This document shows positions 1 through 8,800 of a stretch of DNA of 64,000 nt, piece after piece (position 1 is the stretch's first letter; the number at the start of each line of letters is the position of its first letter). Made by a program: the position numbers and the translations under genes. The stretch comes from Oscillospiraceae bacterium (GTDB taxonomy: Bacteria; Bacillota; Clostridia; Oscillospirales; Oscillospiraceae): NCBI GenBank assembly GCA_015068245.1, contig SVKU01000002.1:124001-188000 (forward strand), in the 5' to 3' direction. Under the pieces are notes generated by a model. That model did not search any database and had not been told where the DNA came from. It saw only the letters and a list, made by a program, of their open reading frames with translations.

Positions 1-203
1 GCGGGCTCGGGTGCGGGTGCTGCGTAAACCGGCTCAGGTGCAGGTGCGGGTTCAGGTGCTGGTACAGCATAAACCGGTGCAGGTGCAGGTTCGGGTGCAG
101 CTACGGGTGCAGGTGTCGGTGCAGATACTATTTTCTGACCGCATTCAGTACAGAACTTGATTCCTTCAGAAAGCTGTGCGCCGCAATTAGGACAGAATTT
201 CAT
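1..203 (-). CDS. Zinc-ribbon protein with Pro/Ala/Glu repeats (3' part outside window)
   Basis: The first 67 residues of a protein that runs off the left edge are visible. The ATG at 201-203 lies seven bases behind AAGGAGG. Residues 4-7 (CPNC) and 18-21 (CTEC) form a classic double-Cys zinc ribbon. This is followed by a low-complexity stretch of Pro-Ala-Pro-Glu units interrupted by Val-Tyr-Ala, which looks like a flexible linker. The gene precedes nothing else in the window but continues the minus-strand series of zinc-ribbon and membrane-stress genes that follows. The C-terminal domain is unseen, so no function is assigned. Zinc-ribbon plus linker proteins of this kind usually carry a membrane or SPFH-like domain further on. 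Confidence 0.8.
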   Translation of the reverse strand, partial: MKFCPNCGAQLSEGIKFCTECGQKIVSAPTPAPVAAPEPAPAPVYAVPAPEPAPAPEPVYAAPAPEP

Positions 204-245
204 TTCTCTTCCTCCTTGAAATGGTGTTTAAGTTGCTTGTATAAT

Positions 246-1022
246 TTAGAACTTTCCGGATCTGCCGGAGCCTCCGCCTCCGCTTCGGGAGGTTGAACTG
301 CCGGAACCGGAAGATGATTCAATTTTTCTTCGTGTTTCGGTGGTGTGAGTATATTGGTCACGTTTTTGTGTCAGTTCAAGCGCACCGACAACGTAGGAAT
401 TGGCATCGGTTTGGGTGCGGACACTTTTCATTCCTGCTCTCAAAATGAGGCATATGATAAGCGCAATGATAAAAGAGACGCCCACAGCAGGAAGTATCAA
501 ATAAATTGGATTCCCACGGACAGGTTCTCCTAAGGCTGCCAAAGCAAGATAGTCTCTGCAGGTAGAAACATATGCTTCAAATCCGCCAAACCAGTCGTTT
601 TCACCGAAATAGGGCAAAAATTCCTCTTCCAGCATGATCTGACCGGTCATGTTGAAGGCGTATTCCGCATCGTCACCGTAGACAAACAGGGCATAGTCCC
701 GTTCATACATACTGAGCAGCAGAATAAGACCGTTTCTTTCCTCACCTTTGCCCAGGGTGTATTCGTGGTAAATGTCGTATGTAACCTCGAAAACATCGTC
801 GGATCCAAACTCCGTGAAATCATCCACCGTGACTATGTACACGCCGCACTGATACTTTGTGGACACAGCATCACACAGTTCTTCCAGCTCGATCCATTCA
901 TCATAGGTCAGCAAACCGGCATCGTCAGTTACGTAACTCAGCTGTTCTTCCGCCTGTACGGGAACAAGAAGAAGGGCAGACAAAAGCACAATCAGCAGAA
1001 GTATTGATAATTTACGTTTCAT
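246..1022 (-). CDS. TPM-domain membrane protein (YdjH-like)
   Basis: The 258-aa protein has a cleavable-looking signal peptide (residues 1-24, ending VQA). An extracytoplasmic TPM domain (about 28-165) contains the conserved TDDAGLL start and NGLILLLS core. One membrane helix spans about 173-196, and a short cytoplasmic tail ends in the Ser/Gly-rich GGSGRSGKF typical of the family. The start has AAGGAGGTGCGAC upstream. TPM proteins are membrane-anchored. In Bacillus the homologue YdjH works with a zinc-ribbon membrane protein and an SPFH protein that tether the phage-shock protein PspA; all three partner types occur here within 8 kb. No PspA gene is seen in the window. The role in envelope stress is inferred from family and context. 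Confidence 0.88.
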   Translation of the reverse strand: MKRKLSILLLIVLLSALLLVPVQAEEQLSYVTDDAGLLTYDEWIELEELCDAVSTKYQCGVYIVTVDDFTEFGSDDVFEVTYDIYHEYTLGKGEERNGLILLLSMYERDYALFVYGDDAEYAFNMTGQIMLEEEFLPYFGENDWFGGFEAYVSTCRDYLALAALGEPVRGNPIYLILPAVGVSFIIALIICLILRAGMKSVRTQTDANSYVVGALELTQKRDQYTHTTETRRKIESSSGSGSSTSRSGGGGSGRSGKF

Positions 1023-1033
1023 GTCGCACCTCC

Positions 1034-2137
1034 TTACTGCAGCAGCATAATCAGTGCGGAACTGATCACGCTGAGTGCGGCTGTAAGGCCGAAAAGAGTT
1101 CCCCAGAACTTCTTTCGGTCAACGGGGAGGTCGCCTACCATTCTGCCTGTCTGGCCGTTCATGGCAAACAGGAAGTCTTTCCCCTGCCATTTTGTGTTCA
1201 GCATCCATACGGGGAGAAGTGCATAGTGTACCTTTCCCCGTTTCAGATGCAGATTCTTACCTGTGTTAACAACCGTGGCGTAGCCCACAACGGTTTTGGC
1301 CAGTTCGTTTTCCAGCGTTTGCTCGCAGCGGGTATCGGCACGCTGGGAGCAGTCATCCGCACTCTGGTCATATTTGTCTGCAAGGAATCCCGGGAGGTAT
1401 GCAGTAGAAAAGGGCTTCAGTTCGGAATAATCGAAAGGTTCGATGGAGTCCATATGCCCGTCGGGCATTTTGGTGGAGGCGTCCACGGGGACCTTTTCAA
1501 AACCGATGGAGCCTGCACGGGACACATAAAAGTGGTCCGTTTTCGTTATCTCATAGTCCCCTCTTTTCATCCGGCGAACAACGGTAGCGTTGTAGCTGGC
1601 TGTGCCTGCCGCCTCACCGTCGTAAAGCCAGAAAGGAACGTAGACTCCCTGAATCTGTTGAATATGGTTTTGATCCGAAAATGCTTTCGGCAGGAAGAAT
1701 TTGCCCTTGTAGTGCTTTTTAAGAGCCGCTACAGCGGCGTCTTTATCCATTTTGAAAGGAATAATAAAGTCCGGTTTCAGCGCTCCGCTGAACTGACCGG
1801 GAACTATTGTGGGGTTGCCGCAATAAGGGCAGCTTGTGGCAGCAGTTGAAGCGTCGCAAATAAGTTCCGCACAGCAGGATGGACAGCTGTAGGTCTTTAA
1901 TTCGGCTGCCGTTTCGCCCCAGTCGCTGTTAAGATTGCCGGTATCCCATTTGGTGTCTCCGGTGTTTTGGGCAGCTGCTGCCGCAGCAGCTTCTTCTTTC
2001 GCTTGATAGAGAGCTTCGATGTCGGCAGGCTCGTAAACAGATTCGCAGTATTCACATTTCAGTTTTCCCGTTTCGGGCGAAAACTGCAGCGGACCTGTAC
2101 AGGCCGGACATTGATAGTTAGTGATTTGGGTTGCCAT
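1034..2137 (-). CDS. Zinc-ribbon membrane protein (YdjG-like)
   Basis: This 367-aa protein carries an N-terminal zinc ribbon (C10, C13, C28, C31). An Ala-rich linker is followed by a second CPSC...CPYC ribbon at about residues 84-108. A beta-rich middle domain and a single C-terminal membrane helix (about 348-366) complete it. It matches the architecture of Bacillus YdjG, sometimes mis-annotated as a PriA-like helicase because of the ribbons; no helicase motif is present. It ends 11 bases before the TPM gene, so the two are probably co-transcribed. It is separated from the LRR gene behind it by a strong 17-bp hairpin at 2173-2210. A role in a membrane-stress complex is inferred. Confidence 0.85.
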   Translation of the reverse strand: MATQITNYQCPACTGPLQFSPETGKLKCEYCESVYEPADIEALYQAKEEAAAAAAAQNTGDTKWDTGNLNSDWGETAAELKTYSCPSCCAELICDASTAATSCPYCGNPTIVPGQFSGALKPDFIIPFKMDKDAAVAALKKHYKGKFFLPKAFSDQNHIQQIQGVYVPFWLYDGEAAGTASYNATVVRRMKRGDYEITKTDHFYVSRAGSIGFEKVPVDASTKMPDGHMDSIEPFDYSELKPFSTAYLPGFLADKYDQSADDCSQRADTRCEQTLENELAKTVVGYATVVNTGKNLHLKRGKVHYALLPVWMLNTKWQGKDFLFAMNGQTGRMVGDLPVDRKKFWGTLFGLTAALSVISSALIMLLQ

Positions 2138-2172
2138 TCATCATTCTCCTACGCAGGACTGCGTTATTTTTT

Positions 2173-2210
2173 CACAGCACTGTCCGAAGAAATCTTCGGA
2201 CAGTGCTGTG
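2173..2210. other. Perfect 17-bp hairpin without U-tract
   Basis: Arms 2173-2189 and 2194-2210 are perfectly complementary around an AAAT loop. On the minus strand, where the flanking genes are transcribed, the stem is followed by GAAAAAATAACG rather than a U-run, so it does not look like a normal terminator. It sits between the LRR lipoprotein stop and the YdjG-like start and could be an mRNA processing or stability element. Confidence 0.6.
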
Positions 2211-2235
2211 AATTCATTGCTTATTGGTTTTTACA

Positions 2236-4842
2236 CTACCGAAGGCTGTAGTATTCAAATACAGCGGTTTCGGGTAATCCGCAGTCGCGGAGTGACTGTT
2301 CCGTTGCGGCACGCTGGTCGTCGGTAAGGCATGCAGGGATGTGGACGGTAACGCCGTCGGGTATGCCTGCAAAGGTGTCTGCGCTGTAATATCCGTAACC
2401 AATGTCTTCGGAGATGAGGGTATTGAACCAGATATCGGTCAGGGCTTCACAGCCTTCAAGTATTTTGCTGCCGGTGCCCGTCCAGTAGTTGCCGGGGAAG
2501 TAAATAACCGCGACATCGGAGCCTGCAAATGCGCCGTCAGCAATGCCAAAAGGCTGCACAGAGTACCAGAACGGATCGTCATAGATCATTACAAAGTTGG
2601 GTAAGCTCAGTGCTGTGGGAGCGTTTTCAACACCGGTGATAATGTCGCCTTCGACAATAAAGTTTGCGGTTTCCGAAGGCAGGAAAGACTGGCCGGAGCC
2701 TATCCAGGCGATTTCATCCATGCCGATGGAGGCAAGATAGCTGTCCAAACCGGCGGCTTCGTCAACGGTAGCGTCTACGGGCAGATAAGCCTGATAGGTA
2801 ACACCTTGAGCATCAAGGCTGCCCTGGATATTAGCGGTATCATAAACATTGTCCAGATACAGATCCTGGACCCAGAAAGCAGTGTAGTCCGGGAACACAA
2901 ATTTGTCTGCATCATTGATGAGCAGATAGTCGCAGTCAATGGCGTTTTCGCCCAGCTCAACGGCGGGATTCTGAATTACCACATAGGCGGCGTCATAAAT
3001 TGCGTAGCTTTCGATTGTGGTTACGCTTTCGGGGATGACCAGTACATCAAGAGTGGTGCTGCTGAAGCAGCCTTCGGGAATGACTTCAAGGCCTTCGCCC
3101 ATGGTTATGTTCAGATAACCCATGTTGGTGAAGCAGTAAGGTGCTATGTATCTGACGGTGGAGGGAAGTTCAAGGGACATAAGATTCTGGCAGTAGGAGA
3201 ATGCACCCTGGCCAAGAGCTTCCAAATCCTCGGGAAGGTTGATCTCGGTAGCTGCGCAGCCATTGAAGATATAGTCGCCGGAAATATCAGCACCCACAGC
3301 GAAGGAAATGGTGTCAAAGGTGCTTTCCTTGAAGCAGTTGTAGCTGTACTCGGCTCCGGAGCCTGTGAAGGAGCCTGTGCCGGAGCCCTGGAAGGCAGAA
3401 CCGCCAACAAAGGCAAGGGAGTCGGGCAGAACAACGTCTTTCAGGTTAGGACAGTCGCGGAATGCGCTGATTCCGATTTCCATGAGGGTGCTGGGGAACA
3501 CTACGGTTTCCAGATTGGTGCAGCCCTCAAAGGCACAGGTGCCGATGGTGGTAACGCCTTCGGGAATGACCACGGAGGTGATGGTGGTGTTGTCCTTAAA
3601 AGCGTTCATTTCGATGCCCACGGTGTCGTAACCGCCGATGGAAGCGGGAATCTCGATTTCGGAGTCGCTACCGGTGTATTCGTTGACAAAGCCCACATAG
3701 CTGGTAAAGCCGTCAACGCTGCCGGTTCCGGGAGCCTGATAACCGTTGGGGTCAATTTCCATGGATTCCACAATGCCGGTAAACAAGTCACCTTCGAGGA
3801 AAGCAATATAGTCATCGGGCGTATAGCCTCTCATGTTCATGAAGATGCTCAGGCAGCGGCTGTCGCTGAAATCAGAGTACATCTGCATGGTGTAATATAC
3901 GCTTTCGTCATCGCCCTTTTCTTCAACGGTGCAGTAAAAATCTCTGCCGCCGACAGTGGTGGTAAACTGTTCTCCCTCCCTGTAGGAAAGAGCTTCGGCA
4001 GGGTCTGCGGGAGTGGAGCTGATGAAGTTGATGCCGCCGCTGAGTTCGGTGCCGCGGAAAGCAGTAACAAGACCGGTACCGCTTTCAAGAACTTCCCAAC
4101 GTGCCGGGAATGTGGCGGTGATGCCGCCGCCGGTTTTCACAACACCGTCAGGTGTGGCAATAACTTCAAAGTTGTTGAGGACGGCACGGACATGGCGGAG
4201 ATAGAGGATCTCATAAATATTGGTGTCAACTGTGGGGTTCTGGGTCTCCAGACGGACATGCATACCATACCAGGGACCTACCAGGGTTTCTCCGTATTCG
4301 ATGTGAATGTCTACAGCGGGAGTATCCACCCTGTTTTCGGGATGCAGCCAGCCGGGGAGGATATTGTTTGCCCATACTCTGGCGGGGAAACCTGCCAGAG
4401 TGGTGGGAATATCCTGAGACCAGTCCTGCTTTATGGAGTCATCGCCATAGTACAGGTTGCTTTCAGCCCAGCTGAGGGAGTATTCTCCGCGAATAAACGG
4501 CTCAAACCACATTACCCATGTGCCGTCGTCACTGCTGACACGAATGCTGGCATTATTGTCGGTGCCTTCTTCTTCGACGGCGGTAACGCCTTCGGGAAGG
4601 TTCAGGGTCAGGTTTGCGTTTTCAAAAGTTACGGGAGTCAGTTCAAGAGTACCGGTATCACCGGGGATGGGAGAGGAAGCGTCGAGTGTGTTGGAAGAAG
4701 GTACTTCCTCCACATAGGGAGCTTCGGCATTGGGGCTATCGGTGCCGGGATCGTTCGCGGCATCCTTGATAGTATCGCCCTGGCATGCTGCCATGGACAG
4801 CAGCATGCATAGGATCAACAAAACAGTTAATGTCTTTTTCAT
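2236..4842 (-). CDS. BspA-type leucine-rich-repeat lipoprotein
   Basis: The 868-aa protein begins with a lipoprotein signal (MLLSMAAC; C20 is the predicted lipidated residue). A region of roughly 330 residues follows with no clear family. From about residue 375 onward comes a run of LRR_5/BspA repeats of the type VVIPEGVTTIGTCAFEGC, repeated with variations such as LELPSTVRYIAPYCF and LVIPESVTTIESYAI. BspA-like repeats commonly serve surface binding or adhesion in gut Clostridia. The protein would sit on the outer face of the membrane. It is embedded in the zinc-ribbon/TPM/SPFH gene group, suggesting a surface sensor or ligand-binding partner, which is inference. The start has AAGGAG about 11 bases upstream. 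Confidence 0.9.
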   Translation of the reverse strand: MKKTLTVLLILCMLLSMAACQGDTIKDAANDPGTDSPNAEAPYVEEVPSSNTLDASSPIPGDTGTLELTPVTFENANLTLNLPEGVTAVEEEGTDNNASIRVSSDDGTWVMWFEPFIRGEYSLSWAESNLYYGDDSIKQDWSQDIPTTLAGFPARVWANNILPGWLHPENRVDTPAVDIHIEYGETLVGPWYGMHVRLETQNPTVDTNIYEILYLRHVRAVLNNFEVIATPDGVVKTGGGITATFPARWEVLESGTGLVTAFRGTELSGGINFISSTPADPAEALSYREGEQFTTTVGGRDFYCTVEEKGDDESVYYTMQMYSDFSDSRCLSIFMNMRGYTPDDYIAFLEGDLFTGIVESMEIDPNGYQAPGTGSVDGFTSYVGFVNEYTGSDSEIEIPASIGGYDTVGIEMNAFKDNTTITSVVIPEGVTTIGTCAFEGCTNLETVVFPSTLMEIGISAFRDCPNLKDVVLPDSLAFVGGSAFQGSGTGSFTGSGAEYSYNCFKESTFDTISFAVGADISGDYIFNGCAATEINLPEDLEALGQGAFSYCQNLMSLELPSTVRYIAPYCFTNMGYLNITMGEGLEVIPEGCFSSTTLDVLVIPESVTTIESYAIYDAAYVVIQNPAVELGENAIDCDYLLINDADKFVFPDYTAFWVQDLYLDNVYDTANIQGSLDAQGVTYQAYLPVDATVDEAAGLDSYLASIGMDEIAWIGSGQSFLPSETANFIVEGDIITGVENAPTALSLPNFVMIYDDPFWYSVQPFGIADGAFAGSDVAVIYFPGNYWTGTGSKILEGCEALTDIWFNTLISEDIGYGYYSADTFAGIPDGVTVHIPACLTDDQRAATEQSLRDCGLPETAVFEYYSLR

Positions 4843-4867
4843 GGTCGTTTGTCTCCTTGTTTCATAT

Positions 4868-5422
4868 TCACTGAACAGTTTCTTCGTAAAACAGTGTTTT
4901 CAAAGCGTTCATGGCATCAAGGGATAAAAGATTTTCATCGTTGTTATATGCGGATATCCATTCGCCCGAGGCATAATCCACCGTCAGGTCGGTTCCGTAC
5001 ATATCGGGCAGACCTTTTGTTTCGGAGTAAATGCCGTTGAGTTGTGCCAGATCATACTCGGCGACGATCTCCTGCAGCTTTTGCATAAGGGATGCATCAG
5101 CGTCAAAGCTTATGTCTGTGCCGTCGCTGCTTGAGCTGTAACGGCAGGTGACGATACCGTCTTTCAGCGTGGCATTCAGTTCATAAACACTGTTGTCCAA
5201 ATCTCCGGGCTCGTCATAAGCCAGAGTGGAGAAACAGCACCAAAATGACACAATTTCCGTAGATTCAATGGTTTTGGGTGCACTGTCGTCCGTCTGTGTT
5301 GTGGTGTATCCGTCTTCCTCGATTTCCGGAACTGTATCATCAACAGCACGAAGGTTTGAACATCCGACCATTAAAATCACCAGCAGTATCAGAACAACAA
5401 TGAGTAACATCTTATTATTCAT
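4868..5422 (-). CDS. Small lipoprotein of unknown function
   Basis: The 184-aa start was chosen at the ATG at 5420-5422 (MNNKMLLIVV), because an upstream in-frame extension would overlap the preceding gene. A hydrophobic helix is followed by LVILMVGC, a good lipobox. The mature part is acidic and contains no family I recognise; it includes the phrases SFDADASLMQKLQEI and TDLTVDYASGEWIS. The gene starts five bases after the stop of the DUF4428-type zinc-ribbon gene and is probably co-transcribed with it. It may be an extracytoplasmic accessory component of the same cluster. Confidence 0.8.
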   Translation of the reverse strand: MNNKMLLIVVLILLVILMVGCSNLRAVDDTVPEIEEDGYTTTQTDDSAPKTIESTEIVSFWCCFSTLAYDEPGDLDNSVYELNATLKDGIVTCRYSSSSDGTDISFDADASLMQKLQEIVAEYDLAQLNGIYSETKGLPDMYGTDLTVDYASGEWISAYNNDENLLSLDAMNALKTLFYEETVQ

Positions 5423-5427
5423 TGCAA

Positions 5428-6201
5428 TCAGCCGTTTACGGCACCGCCGCAATATTCGCAGCAGCCGCTGACATCGGGAGTAGTGGTGGCACCGCAATAC
5501 GGGCAGGTAACTGCTGCTTTGGGAGCAGCTGCAGCTTTAGCTTCGTCACGGGCACGCTGACGTTCCTGAGTCAGCACTTCTTTGATTTCTTTGCCCATAT
5601 CTTCATATTCCCTGTATTCGTGGTTGAGTCTGGGATTGGGCTTGCGAATTGCAGGCACGGCAGTTCCGTTGGTGGTTTCAACGGAAGAAGAATTCAGCCG
5701 GAACCGCATCTCATCAAAGTAAGGATGGTTTACACGGATGACCATGTTAAAGTCATAGCTGTAATTGTAGCGGGGAGGATTGTAGCTCACGCTGTTGCCT
5801 TCGTTGTCCTCGCGCATTTCTTCGTCGGCGTCTTCTTCAATATCCAGCTCACAGCCGGTGACCTGAGTGAAGTCAAGTACGTCAGGATTGGCTTCTTCGA
5901 GCTTTCTGGCGTCAGTGACCATAAACTTGCAGGCATCTTCATCCAGCAGAACCTTGGTATCGTCGCCCAAAGAGCGAGTGATATTGAAAGCGGCTACAGC
6001 TTCGCGGTTTTTTTCGCGGTAAGCCAGCTGCTGCTCGATTTCGGCAACAGTGCTGCTTCGTCTGTCTTCAAACCAGGGAGAGAGCTTTTTTGCACATTCC
6101 TTGCACATATTGCCGTCTTCCAGTTTGCGGTTGCCAAGCAAGCCTATTTCGCCGCCGCATATTGAACATTCTTTTTTCTTAAAAGCATCAAATAAACCCA
6201 T
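5428..6201 (-). CDS. Double zinc-ribbon protein, DUF4428-like N-terminus
   Basis: The 257-aa cytoplasmic protein has the ATG at 6199-6201, preferred over an in-frame TTG two codons earlier because GAGGAGAG then sits at normal distance. Residues C12, C15, C33 and C36 form an N-terminal treble-clef/zinc-knuckle element typical of DUF4428. An SPFH-cluster style alpha/beta middle region follows. The C-terminal CPYCGATT...CEYCGG forms a second ribbon. A charged segment of Glu/Arg/Ala before the last ribbon resembles a helical linker. The opening MGLFDAFKKK resembles the opening of the neighbouring 8201-8800 protein, suggesting related targeting. The specific function is unknown. Confidence 0.85.
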   Translation of the reverse strand: MGLFDAFKKKECSICGGEIGLLGNRKLEDGNMCKECAKKLSPWFEDRRSSTVAEIEQQLAYREKNREAVAAFNITRSLGDDTKVLLDEDACKFMVTDARKLEEANPDVLDFTQVTGCELDIEEDADEEMREDNEGNSVSYNPPRYNYSYDFNMVIRVNHPYFDEMRFRLNSSSVETTNGTAVPAIRKPNPRLNHEYREYEDMGKEIKEVLTQERQRARDEAKAAAAPKAAVTCPYCGATTTPDVSGCCEYCGGAVNG

Positions 6202-6203
6202 TT

Positions 6204-6731
6204 TCAACTCTCCTCATTCAAATTTGTTTCGTCTATCAACGCTGCCAGTTCTTCAAGCAGCTGCTCCAGTGCAGTGGTTTGATCGCTGTGGGGGCAGTCA
6301 TATTCGATCGACAGAAGCTCATCACCCGTTTCAAAAACAAGCGTGAGCCTGCGGGTCAGGTGTCCGTCAACTGTCGGATGTCGTGAGCTGATTATGCGCT
6401 TCAGCAATGATGGCTTTTTTACCTCTTCAAGCAGAGGACGCAGATCGTTGACAGCCGCTTCCACGGCGTTCCATTGTTCTTCGGTGATGGGTACGTTTTC
6501 GCTGGACAGCTGATCCCAACTGACAGAACGGTCTGTGAAATACCGAGCGGTTGTTATTTCTTCGGGACAGATATCCATATAAAGCTGTGCACCCCACACT
6601 GATCCATGAGTGCGGTTAAAAATCACCCGAACAGGTGTTTCGTCAATGATGTTTTTTTCTGCGCAGCCACCCAGCGAAATGAGCATCGGTATCAGCAGCA
6701 GGCCCAGAATAACTCTTGCTTTCATAATCAA
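6204..6731 (-). CDS. Putative lipoprotein
   Basis: The protein is about 175 aa with an N-terminal hydrophobic helix and the lipobox SLGGC. Either the TTG at 6729-6731 or the ATG at 6723-6725 could initiate translation; GAGG is closer to the proper distance from the TTG. The mature part contains a Trp/Glu-rich segment (EEQWNAVEAAVNDLRPLLEE) and an acidic C-terminus, with no family recognised. It ends at the start of the DUF4428-like gene and follows the SPFH gene by nine bases, so it belongs to the same operon. Confidence 0.78.
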   Translation of the reverse strand: MIMKARVILGLLLIPMLISLGGCAEKNIIDETPVRVIFNRTHGSVWGAQLYMDICPEEITTARYFTDRSVSWDQLSSENVPITEEQWNAVEAAVNDLRPLLEEVKKPSLLKRIISSRHPTVDGHLTRRLTLVFETGDELLSIEYDCPHSDQTTALEQLLEELAALIDETNLNEES

Positions 6732-6739
6732 ATCACGCC

Positions 6740-8161
6740 TCAGACCATGTCTCCGTCATCGAAGGGGTCGCCGCATTCGGGACAGAATTTGGGAGGCTTA
6801 ACGCCCTTTTCGGGTTCCCAACCGCATTTGTCGCACTTGTATTGAGGAACGCCTGCAGGCTTTTTGGCACCACATTCAGGACAGAACTTGCCTTTGTTTA
6901 CGGCACCGCAGGAACAGGTCCAGCCCTCAGGCTGTTCGGGCTTTTTGGTACCGCATTCGGGGCAGAATTTGCCGGTAACGGCTGCTCCGCAATTGGGACA
7001 GGTCCAGCCATCGGCAGGCTTGGGTTCAGGTTTCTTGCTGCCGCATTCGGGGCAGAATTTGCCGGTGGCGGTGGCACCGCAGGAGCATTTCCAACCTTCT
7101 GCGGCAGGTGCGGCAGGGGCAGCGGGTGCGGCAGGTGCCTGCTGTTGCTGCTGACCCATGGCAAAGAGGTTCTGGGCGTTCATACCGCCGCCTGCGTTCA
7201 TGGCCATGCCCATACCCAAAAATCCTGTCATAGCTCCGCCTTCGTTGGCTGCTGCAGTTTTCATGGCTTCTGCCTGAGCGGTTACCAGCGTTGCAGCTGC
7301 CATGGTGGGATCTGAATAGAAAATGCTGGATTCCATTTCGCGGATCTTCTTCTCGGACTCCTCATCGGGACGAATGGAGGAAATACCGAAGGATACGATC
7401 TCAAGACCGCGAAGATCACGCCATTTGTTGGAAAGAACTTCGTTAAGAGCATCGGCCATTTCCATGGTGTACATGGTCAGGTCGGAATAGATAATGCCCT
7501 GCTGAGCAATTTTGCCGAAAGCGGGAGACAAGGCAGTAAGCAGCTCGGTTTTCATCTGGCTTTCGATGTTATCGCGGGTATATGCCTGCTCAACATTGCT
7601 GCATACGTTGGTGTAGAACAGCAGCGGGTTGGAGATGCGGTAGCTGTATTCGCCGAAGCAGCGGATGCCGATGGTGAGTCTGCGGGACATGGATTTGTCA
7701 ATGAGTGCGCTGATGGAAATGGGGGCGGGAGTGCCGTACTTGTTGCCCATCAGCTCTTTGGTGTTGAAATAATAAACCCTCTGATCCATGGGAGCTTCAC
7801 CGCCAAAGGTGAAACGCTTGCCGATATTCTGGAATACAGACTTTACGCTGTCGCCCAGTTCGCCGGTAAAGATGGATGGCTCAGTGGCTGAATCGTATGT
7901 ATATTCGCCGGGTTCGGCACAGACATCAACGACCTTGCCCTGTTCGACGATAAGCATACACTGACCGTCAGCAACGGCTATAACAGAACCGTTGCTTATG
8001 ATGTTGTCGCTTCCTCTGGTATTGGAAGAACGTCCGGAAGCACGTTTCTGGCCTTTGACAGCCAGAACGTCGACAGGAAGTGAATCGCAATAAAAATAAT
8101 CTTTCCACTGGTCGGCAAGTACACCGCCGGCAGAACCCAATGCTGCTTTAATAAGACCCAT
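6740..8161 (-). CDS. SPFH/virion-core-like protein with four zinc ribbons (YdjI-like)
   Basis: The 473-aa protein has its start at the ATG at 8159-8161, eight bases behind GGAG. Residues 1-290 match the SPFH (stomatin/flotillin-like) family often named virion core protein, with the LPVDVLAVKGQKRAS and IGIRCFGEYSYRI signatures. A Gln/Ala/Pro linker follows (about 335-355). The protein ends in four tandem zinc ribbons of the form CSCG-N-FCPECG (about 358-465). Bacillus YdjI, the closest family concept, has the SPFH part and links PspA to the membrane with YdjG and YdjH. Four ribbons is more than usual and may increase partner binding. Membrane association is expected through the SPFH domain. 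Confidence 0.9.
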   Translation of the reverse strand: MGLIKAALGSAGGVLADQWKDYFYCDSLPVDVLAVKGQKRASGRSSNTRGSDNIISNGSVIAVADGQCMLIVEQGKVVDVCAEPGEYTYDSATEPSIFTGELGDSVKSVFQNIGKRFTFGGEAPMDQRVYYFNTKELMGNKYGTPAPISISALIDKSMSRRLTIGIRCFGEYSYRISNPLLFYTNVCSNVEQAYTRDNIESQMKTELLTALSPAFGKIAQQGIIYSDLTMYTMEMADALNEVLSNKWRDLRGLEIVSFGISSIRPDEESEKKIREMESSIFYSDPTMAAATLVTAQAEAMKTAAANEGGAMTGFLGMGMAMNAGGGMNAQNLFAMGQQQQQAPAAPAAPAAPAAEGWKCSCGATATGKFCPECGSKKPEPKPADGWTCPNCGAAVTGKFCPECGTKKPEQPEGWTCSCGAVNKGKFCPECGAKKPAGVPQYKCDKCGWEPEKGVKPPKFCPECGDPFDDGDMV

Positions 8162-8200
8162 GATCAATACTCCTTCTATTTCATTTTCTCTGAATTCCTG

Positions 8201-8800
8201 TTATGCCCAGGGATCCTCTTCCGCAGGCACTCTGATATCCGAAAGGCACTGGATCTCGTTGAGGAACCACTGTCCGGTGGATGGTTTTTTCCGCATCTTG
8301 ATTCCTCTTGGCGAGTCTGCCCCGGCACTGGTAACATAGAGCGTTGCCCAGTTTTCATCGGGGTAAGAATAGGGGTTTTCGGATACGCTTATTGTGTAAG
8401 GCAATTCTGGTGTATATCCGTTGGCAACAGTGGCTCCGTTGAAGAATGAGCGCACCTTATAGCCCTTGCCTTCCAGGCGTTCACGGATGAACTGCTTTTC
8501 ATATGTGCTGACTTCTCCGGGACCTTTCAGGAAATCAAGCATTTCCATTGTTGCCTGAACGTCCTGTTCATAATGGCACAGCACGGCAATGGTCAGCGCT
8601 GCCGTTTTGAAAGGCGAATCCAAGGTCGCCTCCGGAAGCGCCTGAAGCTGAGCAGCATCGGTGGGCAGTGTGCTGAAAGTGAAGCTTTCACTTCGATTTT
8701 TTGAATTTCCCACACTTTTTGCCGCTCTGCTTACTGCGTTTACAGCTTCTTTTTTCACCGAAGAAACTGCTGCGTTTTTGAGTTGGTCAAACAAACCCAT
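8201..8800 (-). CDS. Uncharacterised cytoplasmic protein
   Basis: The 199-aa start is placed at the ATG at 8798-8800, six bases behind AGGGGGG. It begins MGLFDQLKNAAVSSVKKEA, an amphipathic helix, followed by a compact alpha/beta region ending in DPWA. No domain is recognised with confidence. It is the first gene of the minus-strand series running to the left end and lies 39 bases upstream of the SPFH gene. The shared MGLFD/MGLI opening with two neighbours suggests a common N-terminal membrane-peripheral helix in this cluster, which is inference. Confidence 0.8.
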   Translation of the reverse strand: MGLFDQLKNAAVSSVKKEAVNAVSRAAKSVGNSKNRSESFTFSTLPTDAAQLQALPEATLDSPFKTAALTIAVLCHYEQDVQATMEMLDFLKGPGEVSTYEKQFIRERLEGKGYKVRSFFNGATVANGYTPELPYTISVSENPYSYPDENWATLYVTSAGADSPRGIKMRKKPSTGQWFLNEIQCLSDIRVPAEEDPWA

